This document shows positions 47,236-57,253 of a DNA stretch of 64,000 nucleotides, piece by piece. Below the pieces are notes generated by a model that saw nothing but the letters and a program-made list of their open reading frames with translations, was not told where the DNA came from and did not search any database. Each line of letters opens with the position of its first letter. The stretch's first letter is position 1. The position numbers were made by a program, and so were the translations under genes. Source of the stretch: Guyanagaster necrorhizus (Eukaryota; Basidiomycota; Agaricomycetes; Agaricales; Physalacriaceae); NCBI RefSeq assembly GCF_019112545.1, contig NW_025064920.1, positions 276,759-340,758 of the forward strand, in the 5' to 3' direction.

Positions 47236-48289
47236 CCTCTCAATGCAGTAATTGAAGCCTTGATGTCCTCCAGCCGTTCTCGTAGCTGTCAAGATGAATG
47301 ACGCGATGGTCTTGTAGGACAAGGGATGGAGGTTCCAGGAGGTGAATAATTTGAAGGAAGCAGGAACGAGTGAGTCACCTTTTTGTCCTCATAGGCCACG
47401 AATCTCCTAGCAAATGCAGGTACAAAATAATCGCAAGCAGAACCTTCGCAACAGCCCATCACCTTCTCGCCATTATTGACGACTACCATGCTGAAGAACA
47501 GGAGATTTCTGAAGGGAATGGTCCTGCCGGCTTAGAAACGACAAGGAACGCATCGACGTTGCCTCTTGTTGTCGAGAAAGGACAGTCCGCCTACAGAGCC
47601 ATTTTGTCAGTGGCTACAAGCATACTACTGGACTGTTTTGCCATGGCGGTGTCCCTATTATCAAAGGATGCCTCGGATCGTTTCGCCTGCTTCTTTCCAG
47701 TGGTTTTCATTTGCCTTCTCTGCGTTCATTCAAGTGACACCTCTTCGCGTACAACTTGCTGTCCACGTCACTGCGCACCGTCTTTGTCAGGATCGATGTA
47801 CCACCTAGCACAAGGTCAGCATGTGCGCAAGTCGAGGAAATAAAGTCATTCTCTGTTATCCTAATGATCCTCGGCGACTTGGACAGATTGTATCCAGCCA
47901 CGAGTCCAGGACCTAGCGGTTGTGGAGAAAGTCGCGTAGCTCGTTCGGCATAGATTCCTTAATAGTGATATGGGGAAAGTGCGCGTTCTGCCATTTTTTT
48001 TTCGTGATCCACCTCTGAATCAGCGTGGAAACAGAAACCATCTGTTCGCAATGTCGGGATTAACATCATCGGAGAGAAGTGTTGCTAATGCGAGTGGAGT
48101 GAAAAAAATAGGTGGGCGTGTGGGTCCGCTTAAGACGTTCTTGGAAGCAGCAGCTGAATGACGTCCGACGAACAGAGATGTCGAAGTGATTCTTCATTTT
48201 TTTTTGCTTAATGTGGTCTGACACAAAAGTTTTGGAGAATACGAGCTTAACGAGAAGGCTAGCGTACCCAGATTCAAGGGCTGCTTATC

Positions 48290-49612
48290 ATCCGTTACCC
48301 ATGGCCGTATCAGTCATTGTTGAATGTGATCTTGTGCATGAAGGAAAGCAGTTGTTTGGCGTTCTGTTTGCACTGACAAGGCTACCAATCGTATGGACCA
48401 GCACCCACAAGTTGGACATTCTGTTCGATGACTATCCTTTCCCGCTCGATGACATTGATCTTGAACAGCGCACGCGACATGCATACCGACTCGCATCGCG
48501 ATGGCTCGTTGCTCTTCTCTATCACGAAAAAGGAGACGACATTCATCGGATCGCCCGTATCAGAGATCAAATTCGTCTCGGGACGCCAGCACAAGTGGCT
48601 TCTGACTGTTTCGAAGCTGATTGGGTCAGTTCTGACAGTCTGGGATATCACGGGCACGCAAATGTGCTCGGAATGGTCGCCAAAAGGGGCTACATTCACA
48701 GGAGTGAAGCTGAACGATGATCCAGACTCTGAAGCCAGTGTGGTAGTGTCATTGTGAGTGTCTATCGGTCTGCTAAACGACTGCTAATGTCTACAGATCA
48801 CAGAAAACCGTCCTCCTGCACTTGGACGACACTGGAACGCAACAGGAAATCAGCTCTATCGATGTTGACCTCCGGCCCGTCAACCTTACGGGGGACGTGC
48901 CAGTTCTTGCAGATGACACGTCCTTCACGCCCATCCACAACTGGAAGACCGGCGAGCAAACGTACCTTGACACGCCGCTTGACCATTGCATATCCAAATC
49001 GTGCTCACCCCGCCCACTCCTCGTAGTGCGCGTCCGATCCATCACTTTCTACCCCTTCCCGTCTTCCACTCCTCTCTCCTCACACTCCTTTCACTGCGTC
49101 GACGGCGCCAGTGCAACCACTACCTCCATTCTCATCTGTTCTGGGAAAAGCTCTTCCGCTTCCAGAATCACTCATTTGCCATGAAGGACGTAAATAATTC
49201 GATCGATTTGAGGAGGGGATACTATGTTATAGACTCAGGATATAGCATTGACAACGCAACAGCGATGATGTGCAAATCAGCGAAACAATCGCGTACGGTA
49301 GACTGGCGACCGTGGCGCGTCTCTCCAGTGGACCTTTGATGGTCACTCTTTTTTGAAAAGGTCCAGACAGTAACGGGTCTACGTGTAGAGGGAGTAGGGC
49401 ACAAATCCATGATGAGATCACAGCTTGCCTTGTTGTAACGAGTTTATCAGCAGTGGAGGCTGAATGCTGCCGTCGAGTTTGTCAATTCCCGTGCAAACAA
49501 CATCAGGATCGTACGTTTCGGGGTTCGTTACTTGGTGAGCAATGCCGGCATCTATACCTGGGATTCCGTCCCTCGTTCCACTACCATCAGAGCACTTGAA
49601 GGAAATCTGTCA
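48290..49612 (+). pseudogene. Decayed F-box/WD-like protein gene (copy 2)
   Basis: Better preserved than 22,800-24,080. Reading rightwards it shows LDDIDLEQRTRHAYRLASRW (near 48,449), then in another frame EIKFVSGRQHKWLLTVSK, SVLTVWDITGTQMCSEW and NDDPDSEASVVVSL. After an intron GTGAGTGTC...CTACAG (48,754-48,796) come TVLLHLDDTGTQQEI, VNLTGDVPVLADDTS and NWKTGEQTYLDTP. A PLLVVRVRSITFYPFPS-like end and C-terminal VRFGVRYLVSNAGIYTWD (near 49,517) follow. The repeated W-D/NWKTGE pattern is what I associate with basidiomycete F-box proteins bearing a WD-like half. The frame changes near 48,540 and 49,000 make a product unlikely. Confidence 0.5.
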
Positions 49613-49636
49613 TCTTGCCCGTCTGTATCAGAGGCT

Positions 49637-49708
49637 CTTTCGCGCAATCGCTTCCTTACTGCGTGTAGTGGACAATCTCGGTTCGATTCCGAGGAGGGTC
49701 ATTACTTT
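49637..49708 (+). repeat. tRNA-like B-box motif (duplicate)
   Basis: Duplicate of 24,105-24,176, with the intact T-arm CTCGGTTCGATTCCGAG near 49,680. A further diverged member lies near 46,638 (TCTCGGTTCGATTCCGAGG). Confidence 0.4.
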
Positions 49709-50194
49709 GGACGTGTGGACTACATTATTTTGTTCTCGACCATGCCGCTTTATTTTCTTTGGATTATTTTGCTGGCGGGATGCGCTTGCGTTTATGCTTC
49801 CATCTAATCTGATCTCACCTTTTACTGGGGCTTTGATGAGTCGAGCATCTGGAGCAGATACAAGGTGCGTCACCTTTACCTCTGGGAGCCGCGATTATCA
49901 TAGATAGCATATAGATACCATACACCACACTGGGCCGCACATCATCTAGAAGTGTTCATACATAAGCGCAATAGATTCTTCTCGCCTCATGCATATAGGA
50001 AGTTGCCATCGTAGTGATCATAAGCAAAATCGGGAACAGAAAGGTTATTGACTAGTATCGAGATGACTTTTATTTCGATGTAATGAGGGAGTTGCTGAAG
50101 GGGAATATGACCGATCCTTTCCGTACTGCGTACTGCGGACTAAACTCCTATGCAAAGTTGGGAGGCAAATTCGGTTCGTTCACAGGACAATGCA

Positions 50195-50650
50195 GACACC
50201 ATGAACCCGAAGGTCATCGTTGACGATATTGCCCATCGCCATGCTTGGGCTTCGTTTGAAGACCAATCTTACGACTTATAGTGGAGCACACATGCAGGAC
50301 TTGGATGTCGAAAAGAGGCCGAAAAGGTGTGTGACCATTTTGCTTTCTCGTGATGACCAATCTCATAGTCAAGAGTAGGTACGACGACATCTAAGAGCAC
50401 ACTTCTCGCTGGGTGTCTGCCGCCCTGCGTCAGTGGAGGATGAAGACCTATGAAAAACAAAGAAGACATCGGACGGAGACATGACCAGTCTTGCGTTTTC
50501 TATGACATCGTCTTGGTATCCATTTTGCGGCAGCGCATTGAATTCGACATAGACGTGGACACTGACTCTATTCGCCCCAAAGGGCTACATCCGTATCAAG
50601 AGGTCCTTATCCCAAGAAAGCTCCACCCGGTAAATACCATCCTGTGTATT
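50195..50650 (+). repeat. 0.45-kb degenerate repeat, copy 5 (duplicate of copy 1)
   Basis: Collinear with 24,660-25,130, with a few substitutions and small gaps (CTTGGATGTCG for CTTGTATGTCG; GTGTGTGACC for GTGTGTAACC). Confidence 0.55.
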
Positions 50651-50867
50651 ACACGCTAATAGCGCGTCTACCCAGCAGACGAGGTACGTGAGCATTTCAT
50701 CAGTCCCATCTTGATGCTAATGAATCGATGTTGCAGATTTTGTCTGAACCTGGAAACCTTAACCACGCCAAAGTGCTCTCACCAGAATAATTGATCTGGA
50801 TATGCGTAGGCCAGTTCCAGCGGGATTTGCGATATCCATGGGAGGACGTACAGACGCAGAATGGTCA

Positions 50868-51015
50868 GTCAATTTGATTTGTCGTCGCGATCACGTGAGC
50901 GGCGCGTATCCTTAGCGCGTCGATTCAACGATAATCTATCTGTCTCACGAGTCTATTTTCATGCGTCTATTCAAGATTTGTTCCCTATAAAACAAGAGAG
51001 TGCCAGCCATCACAC
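50868..51015 (+). promoter_or_regulatory. Repeated promoter block with CACGTG and TATAAAA (copy 2)
   Basis: E-box CACGTG at 50,892-50,897 and TATAAAA at 50,986-50,992, 24 bp before the ATG of the duplicated 58-codon ORF. Nearly identical to 25,349-25,496. Confidence 0.5.
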
Positions 51016-51192
51016 ATGCTTCTACTCAATAGCCTTCCAAATAGGCTTGACGTCCTTATCCCTACTCTCCAATATGGCTTTGCGAGGGTAATAGCCTTGA
51101 TAGCATTTAGCAAGGTTCTTTTCACTGAAATTTCGATGACTGCGGGATTCTTGAGGAGCGGTAGAGATTTCTGTGATCATTCGTGCCCCTAG
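51016..51192 (+). CDS. 58-aa ORF of unknown function (copy 2)
   Basis: Encodes the same 58-aa sequence as 25,497-25,673; the three base differences are all silent. On the opposite strand a 101-codon frame (51,327-51,022) is open here but not in copy 1, so I favour the plus frame. The flanking sequence past the stop is also conserved and has replacement-type changes, so conservation alone may reflect recent duplication. Confidence 0.4.
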   Translation: MLLLNSLPNRLDVLIPTLQYGFARVIALIAFSKVLFTEISMTAGFLRSGRDFCDHSCP

Positions 51193-51499
51193 GTAATGGG
51201 ACTTCGGCGAGGATAATGTCTCCTCATGAAACGGGATTGACTTCATCCTCGACTTCGCGGCAGATGTTTGCATTATGGTTCTGAGAAATTTCATACGGGC
51301 AAGGAGCCATGTCATCAGTAGGACCATACCATAGCAGCCATCCGCACATCCGCTCCACGGTCCAAATCCAACATCGTAAGTTTAGTTTTTGTTCCTATGG
51401 ATTTTGTTTCATGTGTTTACCATAGTAACAGAGAAGAGTAATCAACCAACGCGTAATGCGTATTACGCCCTCCTGGTGCGGATGTGGACATCACATGAT

Positions 51500-51658
51500 C
51501 AATACGACCCTCCACGAGGCATGCATCCCCATTAATTTCATGGAAATGACCAAGCGCGTAGCAGATGGATGATTCATGCTGCTCGCTTCTGAGTAAGCTT
51601 CGCCCGAACTACTGTATGTATATAACCTGCACTGAATGGCATTCAGTGCAGTCCAAGC
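51500..51658 (+). promoter_or_regulatory. GST upstream region (copy E)
   Basis: Duplicate of 25,980-26,139, with TGGATGATTCATG (near 51,567) and TGAGTAAGCTTCGCC (near 51,591). The start region TATATAACCTGCACTGAATGG is more TATA-like than in copy A. Confidence 0.45.
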
Positions 51659-52241
51659 ATGATTACTCTGTTCGACCTTCCAACCAAGGACCGCAATTCC
51701 CCAAGGACTATGACTACCTGGCGGACCAAGTACGCGTGTAATTTACATTTGATGGCGCGTCATGAAACTAACTGGATGATGTTGTAGGTACGCCCTAAAC
51801 GTCAAAAATCTGCCGTACCAGACTGTCCACGTCGAGCTCCCCGACGTCGAAGCTCTAGCCAAAAAGAATGGCGCTGCCCACACCAGGATGAAGTCAGATG
51901 GTGTATCTCCCTTCTAAGCATCCCAATCATCCAGGATGACTCTACCGGTGCTGTCGTCTCCGATTCTCCCGCCATAGCGGCTTATCCCGACAAGACCTAC
52001 CCCTCCTCCGGAAGCGAAGGAGAACCTTGGGAAGATGAACACATGGTTCGAAGGAAGCGAGGGGGACTTTGATATGGGGAACGAACCGTGTTTCGCGGAC
52101 GCGGCGATTTGTGCGTTTTTGTGGTTCACAAGGAGGATGGTTGGGGAGGACAGTGAGGAGTGGAAAGACGACGTTAGTTGGAATGATGGCAGGTGGGGAA
52201 GGTACTTAGAGAGCTTCAAGCCGTATGAGAAACTGTTGTAG
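51659..52241 (+). pseudogene. Chimeric glutathione S-transferase pseudogene (copy E)
   Basis: The 5' part (51,659 to about 52,012) matches pseudogene copy A, down to MITLFDLPTKDRNSPR and the intron sequence. The 3' part (about 52,013-52,241) matches the intact gene's C-terminal half (ENLGKMN.WFEGSEGDF and WNDGRWGRYLESFKPYEKL) and continues into the intact gene's 3' flank. About 185 bp in the middle is missing at the junction CCTCCTCCGG|AAGCGAAGG. The exon 1 splice donor has lost its last G (ACCAAGTACG), and two bases are missing at CTTCTAAGC (near 51,914), which makes a stop. The copy is broken and looks like a product of unequal recombination. Confidence 0.8.
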
Positions 52242-52584
52242 AAAAGAGTGTCAAAAAACTACTGAGTTTCATTCCCAGATTCTTTCAAAGGTAGCCGTCG
52301 AGCGACATTTTCTTTATGAAGAAATTCCGCCGTTGTTGGGAAGCATCGCTTTCCGTTCACGTTTGGCGAGTCTCTGTTTTATTGCTGTGTTCAAGTTCTC
52401 TGTACTCTCCCTGCGTCATTTCTCTTGACCACCTCATGAACAACAAAATATATCGGAGCGGTGCATCTATCACGGCTTTTGGTGTAGCTGTTTCATTGGG
52501 TACTATATTGTAGCGAATGACCTCAGTTCGAATCTGTGAATGTCCATTCTTGAAGAATCTCTTCTTTGCTTTTTATGTAACATC

Positions 52585-53290
52585 ATAGTCTGGAGGGGAG
52601 GAACAATGGGTATTAGCGTGTTATTGCTGATGGGGATGGAATTATTCATGGACGTCGGGAGGAAGGAAGGACAAGACTCTGATGCCATATTATCTTCTCC
52701 TCCTTTTCTCTTCCTTCCACAACGGCAGACAATTCCTACCATCGTTGAGAACGACCTCGACAACGTTTCCGAAACCCAAGACGTGGCGAACAGTGGCGAC
52801 TCTTCTATATAGACGATCGTGGCTCACCAGCGTATATGTCCAACCTCATACCTCAGATACCGGTACATCCCAGTTCTCCGTGTTGCGAGGCGAGTTCATG
52901 TTGTAAACTGGCAGGTAGATTTTCAATTCTTTGTGGCCATTCTAATTACAAATCATGATCCCTGAAGACAGTGGGCCATTGTTTTCTTTTTCAGACGCTG
53001 GGCACCCAGTATCAAATGCTCATGTTAAGCGAGCTCTTATAGTTTGACGTCGATCTTTACTTGGTGCAAGTATGATAAGTTTTGCTTGCGCTTGATTTGT
53101 CCCCTTGACTGACTCGCCACTGGCGCGGATAGGACTGTCGTCCTGCTTAAAATTTCACCAACACATTGTCTTTACGGACTTCTCTTTTACTGGTACTCAT
53201 ACTCCTTTGGTAGTTAGTGTCCATGACGAACCTAGTGTCTAATTGTGTGGTGCAGCATCAACCTCGCTTTAGACGTCCACCGCAATGGAC
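52585..53290 (-). pseudogene. Unidentified gene family P, copy 4 (internally deleted)
   Basis: The left part 52,585-52,760 matches 45,570-45,745. The sequence then jumps to match 46,305-46,560 (CGTTTCCGAAACC..., CACGATCG-type sequence and the CGGTACATCCCAGTTCTCC block). The centre of the gene is missing. To the right (53,220-53,420) it continues with the ATGGACCAAGGTACGTGTTC block, also found at 42,230 and 32,900. Confidence 0.5.
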
Positions 53291-53419
53291 CAAGGTACGT
53301 GTTCAATTTGTTTTCTTTCTTCCGTTACGTATCTAAACGTATCCGCAGAAATATTTCGTTTACTTTGCGCATATCCGGTGCATTACCTTTAGCTCTATAG
53401 GATGAATCTCACGGACGAC

Positions 53420-54700
53420 GCAGACACAACGAACTCATGATACTACCGAAAGACATTGCCACAATACCAACTGTTGTCACTCTCGGACATGGTAAAGATG
53501 AACGACGCGGCAGCGGTGTAATTTTTGAGGATGAAACTGACCGGGATTTCTGCGCTGAGTGGCGGGGAAAAGGTGAAAGGGAGAGCTTTGGGTATCTGGT
53601 TTGAAGGGAACAAATGTAACTTGATCGCTGTTCTACGTCGCAAACTTTCTGCACGCGGTAGAAGAATAGAAGAATTTTCGGTTTCTTCAGCTAGCACGTT
53701 TCCTCGTGTTGCTTTGATTAGGTTTTTTCGAAGTTCTTCATATACATGCTTGACAACGATATGATATGTCGCTTCACACGTAGGGTTTTGCTGCCGCATC
53801 GATTTTCATGTTATGGCTTGGACGTTTACGATAAGGCGACTATTTACCGATGAGCTGCAGAACCGACACTGATAACGAGGAGTTTCCCGCCGAGTCCAGT
53901 CCGGACGTCATATTCAAATTGCACCGGTCCCATCGACATCAGGGTGTCTGCTTCATATCTGAGGCTCGCTATTCAAAATGAATATCGAATTTGAATATTA
54001 CATGGATCGTCTCTCAGATCTCAGGCTTCAATCTCAGGTCGCGTCGAGATGACTGAATATTTGCTTCGGGCTCAGCTGGTCTAACCATCCCTCCATGATC
54101 ACCTTGGCCATAGCATATCCTATCGGCTTTGTGCATGCGGTCACCGGCGAAATATACTTCATTGCGTCTAGGACCAATCTTTACTGTGTGGAGGAAGCGA
54201 TAGAACCTGATTCGCTTGATTGACGCCAATCAGGGATTATCGACCGCTTCGAAAGGAGGGGGATAACAAATTCTGCACTGATATTTGGGGGTCAGAAGTG
54301 CTTGACGATATTATCTCCAGTCTTGATACTTCATGGACCAATGCATATTTAAATGGTTACCAGACTCAGTCGATCACTTACGGTAGGGTCAGAGAAAATC
54401 AACATAATTCCATGTAAAATTAACGACTGATGTAGTATTTAGCGGCGGTGCATTGCCTGGGTGCAGGAGGGGAAATATTCGTTGATGTTGGGAGCTATTG
54501 CGAATATAAGCACAGAAATCATTCATGTTAACTTGCAAGCATTGTCTCACAGCACTGCTCAGGATACCGATAACTGAAAGTACTACTTAGAAGGAGGCTG
54601 GATGAGGAGAGCCACTAGAGACATACTATTTCCAACAAGTTCGCAGACAAGCCGGTGGTTTGCAGTTTCCTGGATGGAAGGAACTAAACTTGCAGTTAGC
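53420..54700. other. No gene recognised
   Basis: A short piece 53,480-53,600 resembles GST (GGTAAAGATGAACGACGCGGCAGCGGTGTA in parts, like the ATKMNDATAVYYLK region of the intact gene), so one more small GST fragment may lie here. Otherwise the open frames (53,443-53,799 minus; 54,014-54,229 minus) show nothing recognisable. Confidence 0.4.
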
Positions 54701-54794
54701 ATCCTCGCATTCAGTCTAGGAAACATTTTAAAAGAGTGATGTCCGAGATGAACATTATTTGCCGTACAGTTTCTTCAGGCTAAGTTAATGACAG

Positions 54795-55127
54795 TTAGTA
54801 AAGATCGATAGTCGGTACATTGGAATAGCAAAGGCATACGAGGTTGACAGTATGGCCACATCGGAGGTAGACATTCCTGACTGTGCAAGAAGTGATGAGC
54901 ACGGTGAATGCAGTAGGGAGTATTCGCTCACTGGTGCCGACGGCACATCGTAAACATGTGGGTCGAGTGAAGATAAGAATCCCACACGAGGCCGAGAGGT
55001 AGAAAAGAAAGAAGACAGAGGACGACATAGATTGTACCCTTTTTATAAACTGAGACCAACCATCTGCCAATTTATGGGCAGGGTTGGGACCACACACAAG
55101 GCAATGAGGTTCATTGGAATAAGCCAT
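54795..55127 (-). pseudogene. Possible cysteine-rich zinc-binding protein fragment
   Basis: The minus strand encodes VRNVYLRCGHTVNL within a 110-codon frame. The pattern YxRCGHxVNL resembles the start of a small cysteine/histidine-rich protein family I recall in mushroom genomes, but the expected later cysteines are not in frame. I treat it as a possible fragment with low confidence. Confidence 0.25.
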
Positions 55128-55364
55128 GTCGGCAGAAGAGCAGGGAGCGTGCTGAGTTCATCAGCGGAGGGCTGTTAAGCCGGAGTAGTACGTGGTACAG
55201 TGATGGGACAGCGTATTTCAACTGGATCGCTCAGCACAGATTGTCGTGCGTAACAACTTTAGGGAATTCGAATATTAGGACACGGTATTCCAACTAAAGT
55301 CTTTGCTTGAAGTTGAGCCGGTGTGGATTTTATAGCCCTGAACCTACGAAGCGAAGAATTCTGA

Positions 55365-55515
55365 GTTTGGTTGAAGAGCGGGCACGGAACCCGGACCGGA
55401 ATGCCGGTGCGTGTCTTTGGCCGCTTGTCCACACGAAAAATCACCTTGAAAGGTTTCACAGGAGCAGTCAGAATAACATGCTAGTCGGAGGGACCTGCAG
55501 ATATGTACGTTATTT
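55365..55515 (+). repeat. Repeat shared with 33,720-33,945
   Basis: TTTGGTTGAAGAGCGGG, GGAACCCGGACCGGAA and GTCGGAGGGACCTGCAGATATG match the repeat at 33,720-33,945, with an internal deletion here. Confidence 0.45.
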
Positions 55516-55689
55516 ACTTTTACTTTTCTCTGCCGCTTGTTGTATCTGGCATTGTTTCAGACAATAATATCTCTATCTAACATGCCAGCATCTATAATGA
55601 CCGACTCGACTACGAAAAAGTCGTACAAGCATCTGACGGGCGCTCTACGACTCATAGTCCTCGATTTCCAGGCCGCAGCTGCTGCCTGA

Positions 55690-55990
55690 CAATACCAACC
55701 CATTGCCTTATTTGGGCTTCGTTCGATGCCGTAGGATTACGGCGGGATGCAGGGCTAGGTCCGTAACCATTTTTACTCTTGCAAACTGCGAATCTCATAG
55801 TAAAACTGGCTTCTAGGCTGCGTCGGTCTCCAAGCGCTTAAGGACAACCGGCGGAGATGTGACCAGTCTCCAAGTTTCCATTTTTACAATGTACTACACG
55901 GTTTGGTCTTAGCCATTTCGCTACCCCGTATCATGCATGCTCTTTTCGACGCAAGGCAACCCCGTGCAGGTGGCTGGGGTCTCTGCCTGA
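55690..55990 (+). repeat. 0.45-kb degenerate repeat, copy 6
   Basis: CCCATTGCCTTATTTGGGCTTCGTTCGATGCCGTA (read in parts), GGGATGCAGGGCTAGGTCCGTAACC, TTTTTACTCTTGCAAACTGCGAATCTCATAGT, ACTGGCTTCTAGGCTGCG and GGAGATGTGACCAGTCTCC follow the other copies in order. Confidence 0.5.
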
Positions 55991-56263
55991 TCAATCATTG
56001 AACATTTATGGCAATCGGCAACAACACAGTTAGCCCCAAATTGTCAGCTAGATGAATAGGGATTTTCACTCTGCTGAATGCATTTGTGCATGAACGGCCT
56101 GAGAACCAAACAGTGTGGGACTCACTATTCAACACTAACCAAACTAAACCTCCCAATGGAGCTGCTGGGTTCGAACCTTGCTCTTGCAGACCCAGTGGCT
56201 TTGGTTCACCCGAAGACCAGAGCCAGACCGCTCAACTATCTGGTCCCTGATCACACGCCATTT

Positions 56264-56427
56264 GGCCCGACTTGGGCTTTTACAGGGCTTAAGGGCGGTA
56301 CATCACTATTTTTAGTATTAACGCCAATCTTGTAAAGCTTTGATCGAAGATCTGACTGAAAATTGATCAGCAGCTACTGTTATGAGGGGCGGCTCCGAGT
56401 CGGCATGGTTTGGTTCGTAGGGCACTC
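56264..56427 (+). repeat. 164-bp direct repeat, copy 1
   Basis: Runs from GGCCCGACTTGGGCTTTTAC to TCGTAGGGCACTC. It is about 95% identical by eye with 58,337-58,500 and in the same orientation. No terminal inverted repeats are seen, so it may be a small non-coding element. Upstream of each copy there is a weaker match (CCCGTGC.GGTGGCT.GGGTCTCTGC at about 55,960 and 58,247). Confidence 0.65.
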
Positions 56428-57215
56428 ATGTCAAGTGTGATCCTACATCATGAATGTCCGCCTTTCTGCTTATATTGTCGTTACCCACGATTTAGTATGC
56501 ATGATCGTGCCACGTACATTTATATTCATTTTATATCCGGCAGATTCGGCGTTCATGGCCGTCATGTTCACAAGTGAGGTGGACGAAGTTATGCGGTATA
56601 CAGATGAAGGACAAACCACCGAGCACTGCAAATGGACCTCGCACGACGGCAACACGTTGCATTGGAGCAGTCTGGTCGAGAACCTGCTTCGCGCGGGATT
56701 CATGCAAAAGCGTCGTATGATGCGGGTGAATCCATCGCATCACATGCACGGCCACAGACAAGTCGATATTTGAGCTAGGTACCTTGATCATATGCGCAAT
56801 CCTGAGAGTCGGATCACATGGGCCGAACCGATGTCCTCACACTCCATGCTGGTGCTTTTTCGTCAACTCTGATTCTCGGCACCCGGAATCGCTTCACGTA
56901 GGTTAGTGAGCTACAGAAGAAGGAAAGAAAGTCTTCTCCAGAGAGCTCAGAGAAAGCCATATGCAAGTGCATTCAAGGCCAATTCAACTGGCTTCAAGTG
57001 AGCCGGTCCAACTTGACGGCTTTACCTGGACTCCGGAACGAAGGAAGGAAGTCGCTTTTATTAGCAGCACAACGTTGCCTGTTCCTTCACAGGTGATAGA
57101 GATCGTGGAAAACCTCTTAAACAGTCTCGATTAGTGCTCGATCAAATGGGAAATTCTCGCCGGATCTGGTAGGTAGACTAAAGAGTGAATTGAGGTGATG
57201 CCAACATCTCCATGT

Positions 57216-57224
57216 TATAAAAAG
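57216..57224 (+). promoter_or_regulatory. TATA box of the left-arm gene
   Basis: TATAAAAAG lies 30 bp before the ATG at 57,254, implying a very short 5' UTR. The matching box in the right arm is TATAAAAGG on the minus strand (63,350-63,342). Sequence immediately upstream of the two boxes differs strongly between the arms. Confidence 0.5.
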
Positions 57225-57253
57225 ACCCAGTGGAGGGAATTCTCTGATCACCA

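Larger units (their letters stand above)
46562..52012. repeat. Segmental duplication, copy 2
   Basis: Duplicate of 21,374-26,500 in the same orientation, about 25 kb apart, with the same order of parts. Blocks of 50-200 bp are identical between the copies, for example around 47,425-47,490 and 49,150-49,320. The right end stops inside the GST, where the sequence switches at about 52,012 to match the intact GST of 28.8-29.9 kb. Confidence 0.85.

Noticed and set aside
51022..51327. 101-codon minus-strand ORF
   Set aside because: The same frame is broken in the duplicate at 25.5 kb, while the plus-strand 58-codon frame is preserved with only silent changes.
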